A stretch of 43,354 nt of DNA from Butyricicoccus pullicaecorum. GTDB taxonomy: Bacteria > Bacillota > Clostridia > Oscillospirales > Butyricicoccaceae. Each line of letters begins with the position of its first letter. The stretch's first letter is position 1. The notes below the pieces were generated by a model. That model searched no databases, was not told the origin of the DNA, and saw nothing but the letters and a program-made list of their open reading frames with translations. This document shows positions 1 to 7,099 of this stretch, piece after piece. The DNA is taken from contig JAFBIW010000016.1 of the NCBI GenBank assembly GCA_021531865.1, forward strand, positions 1 to 43,354, in the 5' to 3' direction. The translations under genes and the position numbers were made by a program.

Positions 1-63
1 AGTTTCTACCACCAGCTTTTTGAATTCTGGTGCGTATTTCTTGTTTGGTATTCCTTTTGGCAT
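1..63 (-). CDS. IS3-family transposase OrfA, N-terminal fragment
   Basis: The minus strand from 63 reads ATG followed by 20 more codons: MPKGIPNKKYAPEFKKLVVE and then T at the window edge. This is the characteristic opening of the helix-turn-helix OrfA subunit of IS3-type transposases (the Lys/Pro-rich 'KKYxPEFK' start of the HTH_Tnp_1 domain). OrfA binds the element ends and is normally joined to the DDE-bearing OrfB by a -1 frameshift. The gene is cut by the window edge, not demonstrably broken. It sits 28 bp downstream of the stop of the NifX-like gene. Confidence 0.8.
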   Translation of the reverse strand, partial: MPKGIPNKKYAPEFKKLVVET

Positions 64-127
64 AACAAAACACCCCACTTGTTAGTTAGTATTATATCAT
101 ACCGTCTAACAAATGGGGTGCAGTTCA
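1..127 (-). mobile_element. IS3-family insertion sequence, left end (partial)
   Basis: The window opens inside an insertion sequence read on the minus strand. The start of an OrfA-type transposase lies at 1-63, preceded by a short non-coding end. Reading outward on the minus strand, the presumed terminus starts near position 127 with TGAACTGCACCCCATTTG, and a related motif (GTGGGGTG) is repeated close to the transposase start. IS3 elements usually begin with TG and end with CA, which fits. The other end, the second frame (OrfB) and any target duplication lie outside the window, so the exact boundary is inferred. Confidence 0.7.
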
Positions 128-154
128 TTTGCCATGCTTTTTTGTGTCTGATTT

Positions 155-604
155 TCACTTGACCTCGGGCAGCTTGAGCTTGTCGAGGTCGGCCTTGACC
201 GGGCCGCAGCCCGCGCACTTGGCGCAGTCGTGCATACAGGCCAGCGGGTCGTCGGCCTCGTCGTCGTCGCGGCACAGGGTCAGGACGGTGGTGTCGCCCT
301 GCCGCTCGCCCACGAGGAACCTGGCGACAGCTTCCTCCGCGCTGCCGGTCACGCCGGGGACGATGACGACGCCCAGCATTTCGAGGGCGTTGCGCGAGGC
401 GATGCCCAGCTCGCCGCAGATCAGTACGTCAACGCCGTACTGACCGACGAAATTCAGCATATGGATGTGTCCGTCGCCCGGGCAGTCGACGAGCTGCTTT
501 TCAAGCGGCACGCCCTTTTCGACCGTGATGACGAGGTACTGCGGACATTCGCCCAGCCGGGCGGCGACATTGCCGCCGTCGTAGGCCACTGCAATTTTGA
601 TCAT
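155..604 (-). CDS. NifX/NifB-type dinitrogenase cofactor family protein
   Basis: This 149-residue cytoplasmic protein belongs to the Nitro_FeMo-Co fold shared by NifX, NafY and the NifB C-terminus. It starts MIKIAVAYDGG and has the family's alternating strands, with conserved GDGHIHML and 'VLICGELGIASRNALEMLGV' segments around residues 43-75. Family members bind metal-sulfur clusters; many in anaerobes have no link to nitrogen fixation. A C-terminal tail (about 115-135) carries Cys residues (CMHDCAKCAGCG) that could ligate a cluster. The start ATG follows GGAGGA, which overlaps the end of the upstream Mrp ATPase gene (5-nt gap), so the two are translationally linked. A role in Fe-S or metallocofactor maturation is inferred from this pairing. 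Confidence 0.85.
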   Translation of the reverse strand: MIKIAVAYDGGNVAARLGECPQYLVITVEKGVPLEKQLVDCPGDGHIHMLNFVGQYGVDVLICGELGIASRNALEMLGVVIVPGVTGSAEEAVARFLVGERQGDTTVLTLCRDDDEADDPLACMHDCAKCAGCGPVKADLDKLKLPEVK

Positions 605-609
605 ACGGC

Positions 610-1434
610 TCAGTCCTCCAGCAGCTTTTCGAGCACGTCGGTCGCGCCGCGCAGGGACTCGGGCAGCTTGGCGTCCTCGATCGCGCCCGCGTCAACCGCC
701 TCGGCCAGCTTGGGGTCGATCGGCAGCTTGGCCAGCACGGGCAGGCCGTATTCGGCCGCGACCGCGTCGACCTTGCTCTTGCCGAAGACCTCGATGTGCC
801 TGCCGCAGTCGGGGCACTCCAGATAGCTGTAGTTTTCGATGACGCCGAGCAGCGGAATGTTCATCATCTTGGCCATCTTGACCGCCTTGCCCACGATCAT
901 GGAGACCAGATCCTGCGGGGAGGTCATGACGATGATGCCGTCGACCGGGATGGACTGGAAGACGGTCAGGGGCACATCGCCCGTGCCGGGGGGCATATCG
1001 ACGAACATAAAGTCAACGTCCTGCCAGATGACGTCCGCCCAGAACTGCTTGACGGTCTCCGCGATGATGGGGCCGCGGTAGATGACCGGGTCGTCGGCGT
1101 GGGGCAGGAGGAAGTTGACCGAGATCATGTCGATGCCGGTGGCCGAGGTCTTGGGGTAGATGCCCTCCTCGCAGCCCTCCAGCTCGCCCGACAGGCCGAA
1201 GGTCTTGGGGATCGAGGGGCCGGTGATGTCAGCGTCGAGGATGGCGGAATGATAGCCGCGGCGGGTCATCGCGACGGCCAGCATGGAGGTGACGAGCGAC
1301 TTGCCGACGCCGCCCTTGCCCGAAACAACGCCGATGACCTTCCGGATGGAGGACAGCTTGTTGGGCGCGACGAGCAGGCTTTTCGGCTCGCCGCAGTTGG
1401 AAGAACAGGATTCGCAGTTATGCGAGCAGCCCAT
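610..1434 (-). CDS. Mrp/NBP35-family P-loop ATPase (Fe-S carrier)
   Basis: The 274-residue protein is a ParA/MinD-related ATPase of the Mrp/ApbC/NBP35 group, which carries and transfers Fe-S clusters in the cytoplasm. Visible motifs are an N-terminal Cys cluster (C3, C7, C10, C14), the deviant Walker A GKGGVGKS at 39-46, switch region DADITGPSIP, the 'VDMPPGTGDVPL' segment, and a C-terminal CPDC pair near residue 208 that in this family bridges the dimer cluster. Length is typical for the short bacterial form lacking an extra N-terminal domain. The ATG is preceded by AGGAG, and a promoter TTGATT-17-TATACT lies at 1470-1498 on the minus strand. It is the first gene of a two-gene operon with the NifX-like protein. 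Confidence 0.9.
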   Translation of the reverse strand: MGCSHNCESCSSNCGEPKSLLVAPNKLSSIRKVIGVVSGKGGVGKSLVTSMLAVAMTRRGYHSAILDADITGPSIPKTFGLSGELEGCEEGIYPKTSATGIDMISVNFLLPHADDPVIYRGPIIAETVKQFWADVIWQDVDFMFVDMPPGTGDVPLTVFQSIPVDGIIVMTSPQDLVSMIVGKAVKMAKMMNIPLLGVIENYSYLECPDCGRHIEVFGKSKVDAVAAEYGLPVLAKLPIDPKLAEAVDAGAIEDAKLPESLRGATDVLEKLLED

Positions 1435-1469
1435 GGGTAAACAACTCCTAACGATTCATAGATATCAAT

Positions 1470-1498
1470 AGTATACCGCAAAGCGCCCGCTGAATCAA
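1470..1498 (-). promoter_or_regulatory. Sigma-A promoter for the Mrp/NifX operon
   Basis: On the minus strand TTGATT (1493-1498) and TATACT (1470-1475) are separated by 17 bp, 36 bp before the Mrp ATG. This matches the vegetative promoter consensus closely. Confidence 0.65.
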
Positions 1499-1510
1499 TG
1501 GAGCGGACGC

Positions 1511-1543
1511 AAAAAAAACGGCACAGCCGGAGGGCTGCGCCGT
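1511..1543 (-). terminator. Rho-independent terminator of the DtxR-type gene
   Basis: An 11-bp stem (1518-1528 with 1533-1543, one G-U-type mismatch) closed by a 4-nt loop is followed on the minus strand by eight T residues (1518 to 1511). It ends the dtxR-like transcript and separates it from the Mrp promoter. Confidence 0.85.
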
Positions 1544-1557
1544 GTCGGGGGCGGGTT

Positions 1558-1947
1558 TTAGTCGGCGGGTTCGCCGCGGTGGGCGCGCCGCGCGTCGTTG
1601 TGGGCGCGGATGCGGGCGAAGGTCTCCTCGCTCAGGATGTGCTCGATGCCGCAGGCGTCGGCCTCAGCGGTCTCGGGGGAAACGCCCAGACCGATGAAGT
1701 ATTCGGTCAGCAGGCGGTGGCGGTCATAGATGCGCTCGGCAATCTCCGACCCGGTCGGGGTCAGGGTGATTGCGCCGTGGTTGACCTCGATATAGCCGTT
1801 TTCCCGCAGGCGCTTCATGGCGGTCGAGACGCTGGGCTTGGAGAAGCCGAGCGCGCCCGCAATGTCGATCGAGCGAACCATGCCGTTTTTCTGCGAGAGT
1901 ATGAGGATGGTTTCCAGATAGTCTTCGGCGGATTTTTGGATGCGCAA
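1558..1947 (-). CDS. DtxR/MntR-family metal-dependent repressor
   Basis: The 129-residue protein has the DtxR-family winged helix (residues 1-65; recognition region 'GALGFSKPSVSTAMKRL') followed by the metal-binding dimerization domain; the SH3-like third domain is absent, as in MntR-size proteins. Metal ligands can be matched as D9/E12 in 'AEDYLE', His in 'DRHRLL', and the 'DACGIEHILS' segment. A Cys sits where DtxR has Cys102 and MntR has Glu, which leans toward iron sensing; this is family-based inference. The start is TTG at 1947, with GGGAGGGA about 8 nt upstream; no nearby ATG gives the full helix. It is divergent from feoA-feoA-feoB, whose two operator-like palindromes it probably occupies when Fe(II) is plentiful. 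Confidence 0.85.
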   Translation of the reverse strand: MRIQKSAEDYLETILILSQKNGMVRSIDIAGALGFSKPSVSTAMKRLRENGYIEVNHGAITLTPTGSEIAERIYDRHRLLTEYFIGLGVSPETAEADACGIEHILSEETFARIRAHNDARRAHRGEPAD

Positions 1948-2043
1948 AGGAGCGTCCCTCCCGTTCTGGTTTGGCGATTGGCCGCGTATCGCGGCCGGTG
2001 CTTATAGCATAGCATATTTTTGGGGAATATGCAAATTTTCCCC

Positions 2044-2072
2044 TTGACAATGAAAGTTAGTCGTGGTAAACT
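2044..2072 (+). promoter_or_regulatory. Promoter of the feo operon
   Basis: TTGACA (2044-2049) and TAAACT (2067-2072) are 17 bp apart, about 50 bp before feoA. Copies of the half-site GTTAG lie inside the spacer (about 2056-2060) and downstream, so a repressor would block polymerase. Confidence 0.6.
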
Positions 2073-2088
2073 CTACAGTGCAATGAAA

Positions 2089-2104
2089 GTTAGTTAAAAC
2101 TAAC
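2089..2104. promoter_or_regulatory. DtxR-type operator 1 (GTTAGTT-AA-AACTAAC)
   Basis: A perfect 7+7 palindrome with a 2-nt centre lies just downstream of the feo promoter. The TTAG/CTAA core resembles DtxR/IdeR boxes. A second, closely similar palindrome precedes feoB, which supports a shared regulator; the divergent DtxR-type gene is the obvious candidate. Confidence 0.7.
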
Positions 2105-2124
2105 AGAAATGAGAGGAAGATCGT

Positions 2125-2337
2125 ATGCCGCTGAGCTTTGCACAGCCGGGACAGACCGGCGTGATCCGCAGGATCACCGGGCGGGATGAGGCCCGCCGCC
2201 ATTTGGAAAATCTAGGCTTTGTCGCCGGGGAACAGGTGACCGTCATCTCTGAGCTGAACGGCAGCCTGATCCTCCAATTGCGGGACGGACGGGTTGCGCT
2301 TGACCGCGCGCTGGCCGCCCGGATTCTGGTCGCATAA
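2125..2337 (+). CDS. feoA: Ferrous iron transport protein A (first copy)
   Basis: The 70-residue protein is an SH3-like FeoA domain protein, a small cytoplasmic partner that binds FeoB and is needed for full Fe(II) uptake. The conserved 'AxPGQTGVIRRI ... RHLENLGFVAGEQVTVISE' pattern is visible, ending 'RVALDRALAARILV', as in FeoA proteins. It starts at ATG after GAGAGGAAG. This copy lies 20 nt upstream of a second, divergent feoA. Having two FeoA proteins before one FeoB is common in Clostridia; the division of labour between them is not known. Confidence 0.9.
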   Translation: MPLSFAQPGQTGVIRRITGRDEARRHLENLGFVAGEQVTVISELNGSLILQLRDGRVALDRALAARILVA

Positions 2338-2357
2338 ACAGGAGGGAGGAAAACCGA

Positions 2358-2579
2358 ATGAAAACGCTGCGGGAACTGAAGCCGGGCGAGACCGGCACGG
2401 TCGTGCGCCTGCACGGCGCGGGGCCGGTCAAGCGCCGGATCATGGACATGGGTCTGACCAAGGGCGTGAGCGTCCTCGTGCGCAAGGTCGCGCCGCTGGG
2501 CGACCCGATCGAGGTCTCAGTGCGCGGGTATGAGCTGTCGCTCCGCCGCGCGGACTGCGAAATGATCCAGATCGACTGA
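2358..2579 (+). CDS. feoA: Ferrous iron transport protein A (second copy)
   Basis: This 73-residue FeoA-domain protein differs from the upstream copy but keeps the family layout: 'LRELKPGETGTVVRLHGAGPVKRRIMDMGLTKG' then a basic strand, and the ending 'GYELSLRRADCEMIQI'. The 'RRIMDMGL' segment is the classic FeoA signature and is closer to canonical FeoA than the first copy. GGAGGGAGG precedes the ATG. A small hairpin with a T-rich tail follows the stop, then a second operator and feoB, so the level of this gene may differ from that of feoB. Confidence 0.92.
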   Translation: MKTLRELKPGETGTVVRLHGAGPVKRRIMDMGLTKGVSVLVRKVAPLGDPIEVSVRGYELSLRRADCEMIQID

Positions 2580-2594
2580 CAACACCGACAAAAC

Positions 2595-2615
2595 GGCCGG
2601 AAACGGCCCTTTTAT
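2595..2615 (+). terminator. Weak intra-operon terminator between feoA and feoB
   Basis: A 5-bp stem GGCCG/CGGCC with a GAAA tetraloop (2595-2608) is followed by CTTTTATTT. It could attenuate read-through into feoB. The stem is short, so activity is uncertain. Confidence 0.45.
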
Positions 2616-2645
2616 TTGACACAAAGGTTAGTTAAAGCTAACTAA
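2616..2645 (+). promoter_or_regulatory. Second operator and possible promoter before feoB
   Basis: GTTAG (2627-2631) and CTAAC (2638-2642) form an inverted repeat resembling operator 1. TTGACA (2616-2621) lies just upstream, with TAACTA at 2639-2644 (17-bp spacing), giving a possible feoB promoter overlapped by the operator. Confidence 0.5.
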
Positions 2646-2659
2646 AAAAGGAGGAGCTT

Positions 2660-4789
2660 ATGGGGATTCAGATCGCCCTTGCGGGCAATCCGAACTGCGG
2701 CAAGACCACCCTGTTCAACGCGCTGACCGGCTCGAGCCAGCACGTCGGCAACTGGCCGGGCGTCACCGTGGAGAAGAAGGAGGGCAGGCTGCGCGGCCAC
2801 GCGGACGTGACCGTGCAGGATCTGCCGGGCGTGTATTCGCTCTCGCCCTACACGCTGGAGGAGGTCGTCGCGCGCGACTATCTGGTCGGCGAGAAGCCGG
2901 ACGCCATCCTGAACATCGTGGACGCGTCCAATCTGGAGCGCAATCTGTACCTGACCACCCAGCTGCTTGAGCTGGGCGTGCCGGTCGTCGTCGCGCTGAA
3001 TATGATGGACGTCGTGCGCAAGCAGGGCGGCGTGATCGACGTCGCCGGTCTGTCCCGGGCGCTGGGCTGTCCGGTGGTCGAAATTTCGGCGCTGCGCGGG
3101 GAGCACTGCGTCCAAGCGGCTGAGGAGGCCATCCGCGCGGCACAGGCCGGGCAGGCCGCAAAGCCGCAGCGGTTTGACGATGCGCTTGAGGACACGCTCG
3201 GGCAGATCGAAGCGCTGGTTTCGCCCTGCTGCCCGCCTGCGCAGGCGCGCTGGTACGCGGTCAAGTATTTTGAGCGCGACAGCCGCGCGAAGCTCGACGG
3301 CCTGACCGACGCCGTGCAGGCCAAGATCGAAGCCGTGATCGTTTCAGCCGAGGACGCGGCCGACGACGACGCGGAGAGCCTTGTGACGAACGCCCGCTAT
3401 GTCCGGGCGGCGGTGCTGGCCAGGGCGGCCGGCCGTCCGGCCGGGCAGCACCGGCTGACGGTCAGCGACAGGATCGACAGGATCGTCACCAGCCGGGTGT
3501 TCGGCTTCCCGATCTTCGCGGCCATTATGTTCCTTGTGTATTACATCTCGATCTCGACCGTGGGCACGATGATGACCGACTGGGTCAACGACGTGCTGTT
3601 CGGTGAGCTCATCCCGCCCGCCGTCGAGGGCTTCCTCGTCTCGGTCGGCTGTGCCGACTGGTTACAGTCCCTCGTGCTCGACGGCGTGATCGGCGGCGTG
3701 GGCGCGGTGCTGGGCTTCTTGCCCCAGATGATGGTGCTCTTCCTGCTGCTGGCCTTTCTGGAGGACTGCGGCTACATGGTGCGCATCGCCTTCCTGATGG
3801 ACCGCCTGTTCCGCCGCTTCGGCCTGTCGGGCAAGTCCTTCATCCCCATGCTGATCGGCATGGGCTGCGGCGTGCCCGGCATCATGGCGACCCGCACGAT
3901 CGAAAACGAGCGCGACCGCCGGATGACGGCCATCACGACCACCTTCATCCCCTGCGGCGCCAAGCTGCCGATCATCGCCCTCATCGCGGGCGCACTGTTT
4001 GACGGCGCGTGGTGGGTCTCGCCCTCGGCCTATTTCGTCGGCGTGGCCGCCATCATCTGCACCGGTATCATTTTGAAGAAAACCGCCCTGTTCGCGGGCG
4101 ATCCCGCCCCCTTCGTCATGGAGCTGCCGCCCTACCACCTGCCCACGGTCAAGAGCCTGCTCATCCACATGTGGGAACGCGCGGCGGCCTTCGTCAAGAA
4201 GGCGGGCACGGTCATCTTTCTGGCGTGCGCGGCCATCTGGTTCTTACAGAGCTTCAATTTCCGCCTCGAAATGGTGAACGCGGGCGAATCTATGCTGGCC
4301 GCGATCGGCGGTGTGCTCGCGCCCGTGTTTGCCCCGCTGGGCTGGGGCGACTGGCGTGCGGCGGTCGCTGCGCTGACCGGTCTGGTCGCCAAGGAGAACG
4401 TCGTCGGCACCTTCGGCGTGCTGTTCGGCTTCGCCGAGGTCGCCGAGGACGGCGCGGAATTCTGGGGCACGATGGCGCAGGTCTTCACCGCCGCCTCGGC
4501 CTACTCCTACCTGATCTTTAACCTGCTCTGCGCGCCCTGCTTCGCGGCGATCGGCGCGGTGCGGCGGGAGCTGGGCGGCAAATGGACGCTCATCGCGGTC
4601 GGCTACCAGTGCCTGTTCGCCTATGCCGTCGCCCTGTGCATCTATCAGTATGGCACCTTCGCCGTGACCCGCGCGTTCACGCCCGGGCTGGCCGCCGCGC
4701 TCGTCGTGACGGCGGCGTTCGTCTGGCTGCTCGTGCGCCCGGCAAAGCGTCCGGAACGCAAGCTGCAACGCGCAGCAGCCGCCGAATAA
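2660..4789 (+). CDS. feoB: Ferrous iron transporter FeoB
   Basis: FeoB is the GTPase-coupled membrane channel for Fe(II). The 709-residue protein shows an N-terminal G domain with G1 GNPNCGKTT (residues 9-17), G3 DLPGVYS, G4 NMMD and G5 SALRGEH, then a helical regulatory domain, then the multi-spanning Gate region. Gate motifs '[20 protein letters not shown]' and the CGAKLP Cys motif are present, and a second Gate lies near '[18 protein letters not shown]'. Length is usual for the family. The ATG follows AAGGAGGAG. It is in the iron-regulated run with two feoA genes and a C-terminal small Cys-rich partner, the last just 12 nt downstream. Confidence 0.97.
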   Translation: MGIQIALAGNPNCGKTTLFNALTGSSQHVGNWPGVTVEKKEGRLRGHADVTVQDLPGVYSLSPYTLEEVVARDYLVGEKPDAILNIVDASNLERNLYLTTQLLELGVPVVVALNMMDVVRKQGGVIDVAGLSRALGCPVVEISALRGEHCVQAAEEAIRAAQAGQAAKPQRFDDALEDTLGQIEALVSPCCPPAQARWYAVKYFERDSRAKLDGLTDAVQAKIEAVIVSAEDAADDDAESLVTNARYVRAAVLARAAGRPAGQHRLTVSDRIDRIVTSRVFGFPIFAAIMFLVYYISISTVGTMMTDWVNDVLFGELIPPAVEGFLVSVGCADWLQSLVLDGVIGGVGAVLGFLPQMMVLFLLLAFLEDCGYMVRIAFLMDRLFRRFGLSGKSFIPMLIGMGCGVPGIMATRTIENERDRRMTAITTTFIPCGAKLPIIALIAGALFDGAWWVSPSAYFVGVAAIICTGIILKKTALFAGDPAPFVMELPPYHLPTVKSLLIHMWERAAAFVKKAGTVIFLACAAIWFLQSFNFRLEMVNAGESMLAAIGGVLAPVFAPLGWGDWRAAVAALTGLVAKENVVGTFGVLFGFAEVAEDGAEFWGTMAQVFTAASAYSYLIFNLLCAPCFAAIGAVRRELGGKWTLIAVGYQCLFAYAVALCIYQYGTFAVTRAFTPGLAAALVVTAAFVWLLVRPAKRPERKLQRAAAAE

Positions 4790-4801
4790 GGAGGAAATGA
4801 C

Positions 4802-4933
4802 ATGAATCTGGCAACTTTTCTGGTGCTCGCCGCACTGGCGGCAGCGGCCGGTCTGGCCGTGCGCAGCATCCGCAAAAAGAAGAAATCGGGCGGCTGCTCG
4901 GGCTGCTGCGGCTCGTGCCGCGGCTGTCACTGA
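4802..4933 (+). CDS. FeoB-associated Cys-rich membrane peptide
   Basis: This small gene of 43 codons encodes one N-terminal transmembrane helix (residues 2-21), a basic RKKKK stop-transfer patch, and a C-terminal cytoplasmic tail rich in Cys (GGCSGCCGSCRGCH). That layout is the 'FeoB-associated Cys-rich membrane protein' family, found directly after feoB in many Firmicutes and thought to assist iron handling at the inner face; the function is not proven. AGGAGG lies 6 nt before the ATG, and a strong terminator follows the stop. Confidence 0.85.
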   Translation: MNLATFLVLAALAAAAGLAVRSIRKKKKSGGCSGCCGSCRGCH

Positions 4934-4950
4934 CAACCGCAGGAACGCCG

Positions 4951-4990
4951 AAGGGCCGGAAACGCGATCCGCGTTTCCGGCCCTTCTTTA
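4951..4990. terminator. Terminator between feo operon and trpB (convergent)
   Basis: A perfect 16-bp stem (4951-4966 with 4970-4985) with a 3-nt loop is followed by TCTTTATAAA on the plus strand. It closes the feo transcript; on the minus strand the trailing T-run is absent, so its action on trpB mRNA is less sure. Confidence 0.88.
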
Positions 4991-5014
4991 TAAAATCATT
5001 GAGAGAGGAAGAAA

Positions 5015-6388
5015 TCAAAGCGCCGGGATGTTCGGCAGGGAGGCGAAGCCCTGCGCCAGCTCCTCGTCGGTCGGGATGTGGTTTTCCATCGTCCCGTCGT
5101 TGTACGCCTGATAGGCGGTCATGTCGAAGTAGCCGGTACCGGTCAGGCCGAAGAGGATGGTCTTTTCCTCGCCGGTCTCGCGGCACTTGAGCGCCTCGTC
5201 GATGGCGACGCGGATGGCGTGGGAGGACTCGGGCGCGGGGAGGATGCCCTCGACCCGGGCGAACTGCTGTGCCGCCGCGAAAACGTCGGTCTGCTTGACC
5301 GAGGTGGCCTCCATGTAGCCGTCGTGGTAGAGCTGGGACAGGGTCGAGCTCATGCCGTGGTAGCGCAGACCGCCCGCGTGGTTTGCCGCCGGGATAAAGC
5401 CCGAGCCGAGGGTATACATCTTGGCCATCGGGGTGATCATGCCGGTGTCGCAGAAGTCGTAGGCGAACTTGCCGCGGGTGAGGGAGGGGCAGGAAGCCGG
5501 CTCGACCGCGATGATGCGGTAATCGGCCTCGCCGCGCAGCTTTTCACCCATGAAGGGGGCGATCAGGCCGCCCAGATTGGAGCCGCCGCCCGCGCAGCCG
5601 ATGATGAGGTCGGGCTTGATGCCGTACTTGTCGAGCGCGGCCTTGGCTTCGAGACCGATGATCGACTGATGCAGGAGCACCTGATTGAGCACCGAGCCGA
5701 GCACGTAGCGGTAGCCCTCGGAGGAAACGGCGACCTCGACGGCCTCGGAGATCGCGCAGCCCAGCGAACCGGTCGTGCCCGGGTGCTCAGCGAGGATCTT
5801 GCGGCCGACCTCGGTGGTGTTCGAGGGGGAGGGGGTGACGTTCGCGCCGTAGGTGCGCATGACCTCGCGGCGGAAGGGCTTCTGCTCATAGGAGCACTTG
5901 ACCATGTAGACCTTGCAGTCCAGACCGAGGTAGGCACAGGCCATGGACAGCGCCGTGCCCCACTGGCCCGCGCCGGTCTCGGTGGTCACGCCCTTGAGGC
6001 CCTGCTCCTTGGCGTAGTAGGCCTGCGCAATGGCGGAGTTGAGCTTGTGAGAGCCCGAGGTGTTGTTGCCCTCGAACTTGTAGTAGATCTTCGCCGGGGT
6101 GTCGAGCGCCTTTTCGAGACAGTAGGCGCGCACGAGCGGCGAGGGACGGTACATCTTGTAGAAATCGCGGATGGTCTGGGGGATCTCGAAATAGGGGGTC
6201 TGGTCGTCCAGCTCCTGGCGGACGAGCTCCTCACAGAAAACGGGAGCCAGCTCCTCAGCCGTCATCGGCTTGAGGGTGCCCGGGTTGAGCAGGGGCGCGG
6301 GCTTATTTTTCATATCCGCGCGGAGGTTGTACCATGCCTTGGGCATTTCCTCCTCGTTCAGATAGATTTTGTAGGGAATGTTTGCCAT
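5015..6388 (-). CDS. trpB: TrpB2-type tryptophan synthase beta chain
   Basis: The 457-residue PLP enzyme condenses indole with serine to make tryptophan. It is the TrpB2 type (longer than the ~400-residue TrpB1, with an N-terminal extension 'NEEEMPKAWYNLRADM' typical of that branch). The PLP lysine lies in 'GSHKLNSA', the substrate loop in 'TETGAGQWG', and the phosphate-binding loop in 'GCAGGGSN'. The start at 6388 is chosen because AAAGGAG lies upstream and the family N-terminus begins here; the frame stays open farther upstream only because the T-box leader lacks stops. No trpA neighbours it, as is usual for TrpB2, which can salvage free indole. Expression is governed by the Trp T-box at 6434-6746. 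Confidence 0.93.
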   Translation of the reverse strand: MANIPYKIYLNEEEMPKAWYNLRADMKNKPAPLLNPGTLKPMTAEELAPVFCEELVRQELDDQTPYFEIPQTIRDFYKMYRPSPLVRAYCLEKALDTPAKIYYKFEGNNTSGSHKLNSAIAQAYYAKEQGLKGVTTETGAGQWGTALSMACAYLGLDCKVYMVKCSYEQKPFRREVMRTYGANVTPSPSNTTEVGRKILAEHPGTTGSLGCAISEAVEVAVSSEGYRYVLGSVLNQVLLHQSIIGLEAKAALDKYGIKPDLIIGCAGGGSNLGGLIAPFMGEKLRGEADYRIIAVEPASCPSLTRGKFAYDFCDTGMITPMAKMYTLGSGFIPAANHAGGLRYHGMSSTLSQLYHDGYMEATSVKQTDVFAAAQQFARVEGILPAPESSHAIRVAIDEALKCRETGEEKTILFGLTGTGYFDMTAYQAYNDGTMENHIPTDEELAQGFASLPNIPAL

Positions 6389-6433
6389 GATGTGTTGTAC
6401 TCCTTTCATGCTGGTGCGGCCGGGCTTGGAGCG

Positions 6434-6740
6434 ATAAAAAAACTCCTGTCCCAAGGAAAAATGGGACAGGAGTAGAGGTAACTTCTGCGGTGCCACCCAA
6501 ATTGACGGCGAAGAGCCGTCCGCTCGGCCGCGTCTCGAACAAGACGCGCTCCGGGGTAACGGGCGGAGAGTCCCGGCGCGGATACTGGGGCGGAGAAAAA
6601 GCGCCCGTTCACCTTGCCCTCGGAAGTCCATTCAGCGCGGCCCGTACCCGCCGTGATCTCACCATTCACGGCTCTCTGGACAGCCGGTTTCCGGCCTACT
6701 CGTCTTCCTCAACGGTTTGTTTTGTGTGGTTGATGATTGC
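6434..6740 (-). ncRNA. Tryptophan T-box riboswitch leader of trpB
   Basis: The leader on the minus strand carries an AGTAG-type Stem I element after the promoter, a specifier region GAA-TGG-AC (the TGG at 6628-6630 encodes Trp), the T-box sequence GGGTGGCACCGCAG (6485-6498), and a terminator with a perfect 12-bp stem (6442-6453 with 6462-6473) followed by seven T residues (6440-6434). Uncharged tRNA-Trp pairing with the specifier and T-box bulge would favour antitermination and trpB expression. The specifier amino acid matches the downstream enzyme. Confidence 0.92.
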
Positions 6741-6769
6741 ATTATAAACCCGCGAAATCCTTTTGTCAA
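6741..6769 (-). promoter_or_regulatory. Consensus promoter of the trpB T-box transcript
   Basis: On the minus strand TTGACA (6764-6769) and TATAAT (6741-6746) are separated by exactly 17 bp. Both hexamers are perfect, so control of trpB is probably exerted at the T-box rather than at initiation. Confidence 0.9.
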
Positions 6770-6830
6770 GTAAATTGCTGAATTTTTTTGCCGGCCTGTT
6801 TCGTGGGACAGGGCGGACAGGACTTGCTTG

Positions 6831-6859
6831 TTGCGGAAAAGCCCGGGACTTGGTACAAT
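6831..6859 (+). promoter_or_regulatory. Possible promoter of the sigma-like remnant
   Basis: TTGCGG (6831-6836) and TACAAT (6854-6859) are spaced by 17 bp, followed by GGAGG and ATG at 6886. The -35 is weak. Confidence 0.45.
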
Positions 6860-6885
6860 GGAGGGACAAAGCGGAGGGCGGAGAG

Positions 6886-6990
6886 ATGTTTCTGTATTTG
6901 GCTATGCTCGATCTGGAGGAAGACCGCTCCAAATTTGAGCTTTTGTATTACGTTTACAGCAGCCTGATGTACCGAGTGGCCGAGCGGATG
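6886..6990 (+). pseudogene. Truncated sigma-70-like factor (N-terminal remnant)
   Basis: From ATG 6886 (with a good GGAGG site) the frame reads MFLYLAMLDLEEDRSKFELL and continues YYVYSSLMYRVAERM. This resembles region 1/2 starts of small Firmicute sigma-70-like factors, where an EDxSKFExLYxxYxxLMxxVA helix opens region 2. After about 35 residues similarity vanishes: the expected core-binding and -10-recognition helices are missing, and the frame runs open into the following foldase gene in a different phase. The foldase promoter lies inside this stretch (7031-7059). A deletion remnant is the simplest reading; a short functional peptide cannot be excluded. Confidence 0.45.
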
Positions 6991-7030
6991 CGGGCGCCGC
7001 GCTTCCTCGCATCGCCCAATTTTCTCCGCC

Positions 7031-7059
7031 TTGTGAAACGGGACGAAATTTGGTATAAT
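7031..7059 (+). promoter_or_regulatory. Promoter of the parvulin foldase gene
   Basis: TTGTGA (7031-7036) and a perfect TATAAT (7054-7059) with 17-bp spacing lie 40 bp before the foldase ATG. Confidence 0.75.
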
Positions 7060-7099
7060 AAGCAATACGGATATTTTGATCCCCGGAAGGAGAAGAACA

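Noticed and set aside
6389-6631. An N-terminal extension of TrpB2 through the leader
   Set aside because: The stretch is the T-box RNA with specifier, T-box and terminator; the ribosome site and family N-terminus place the start at 6388.
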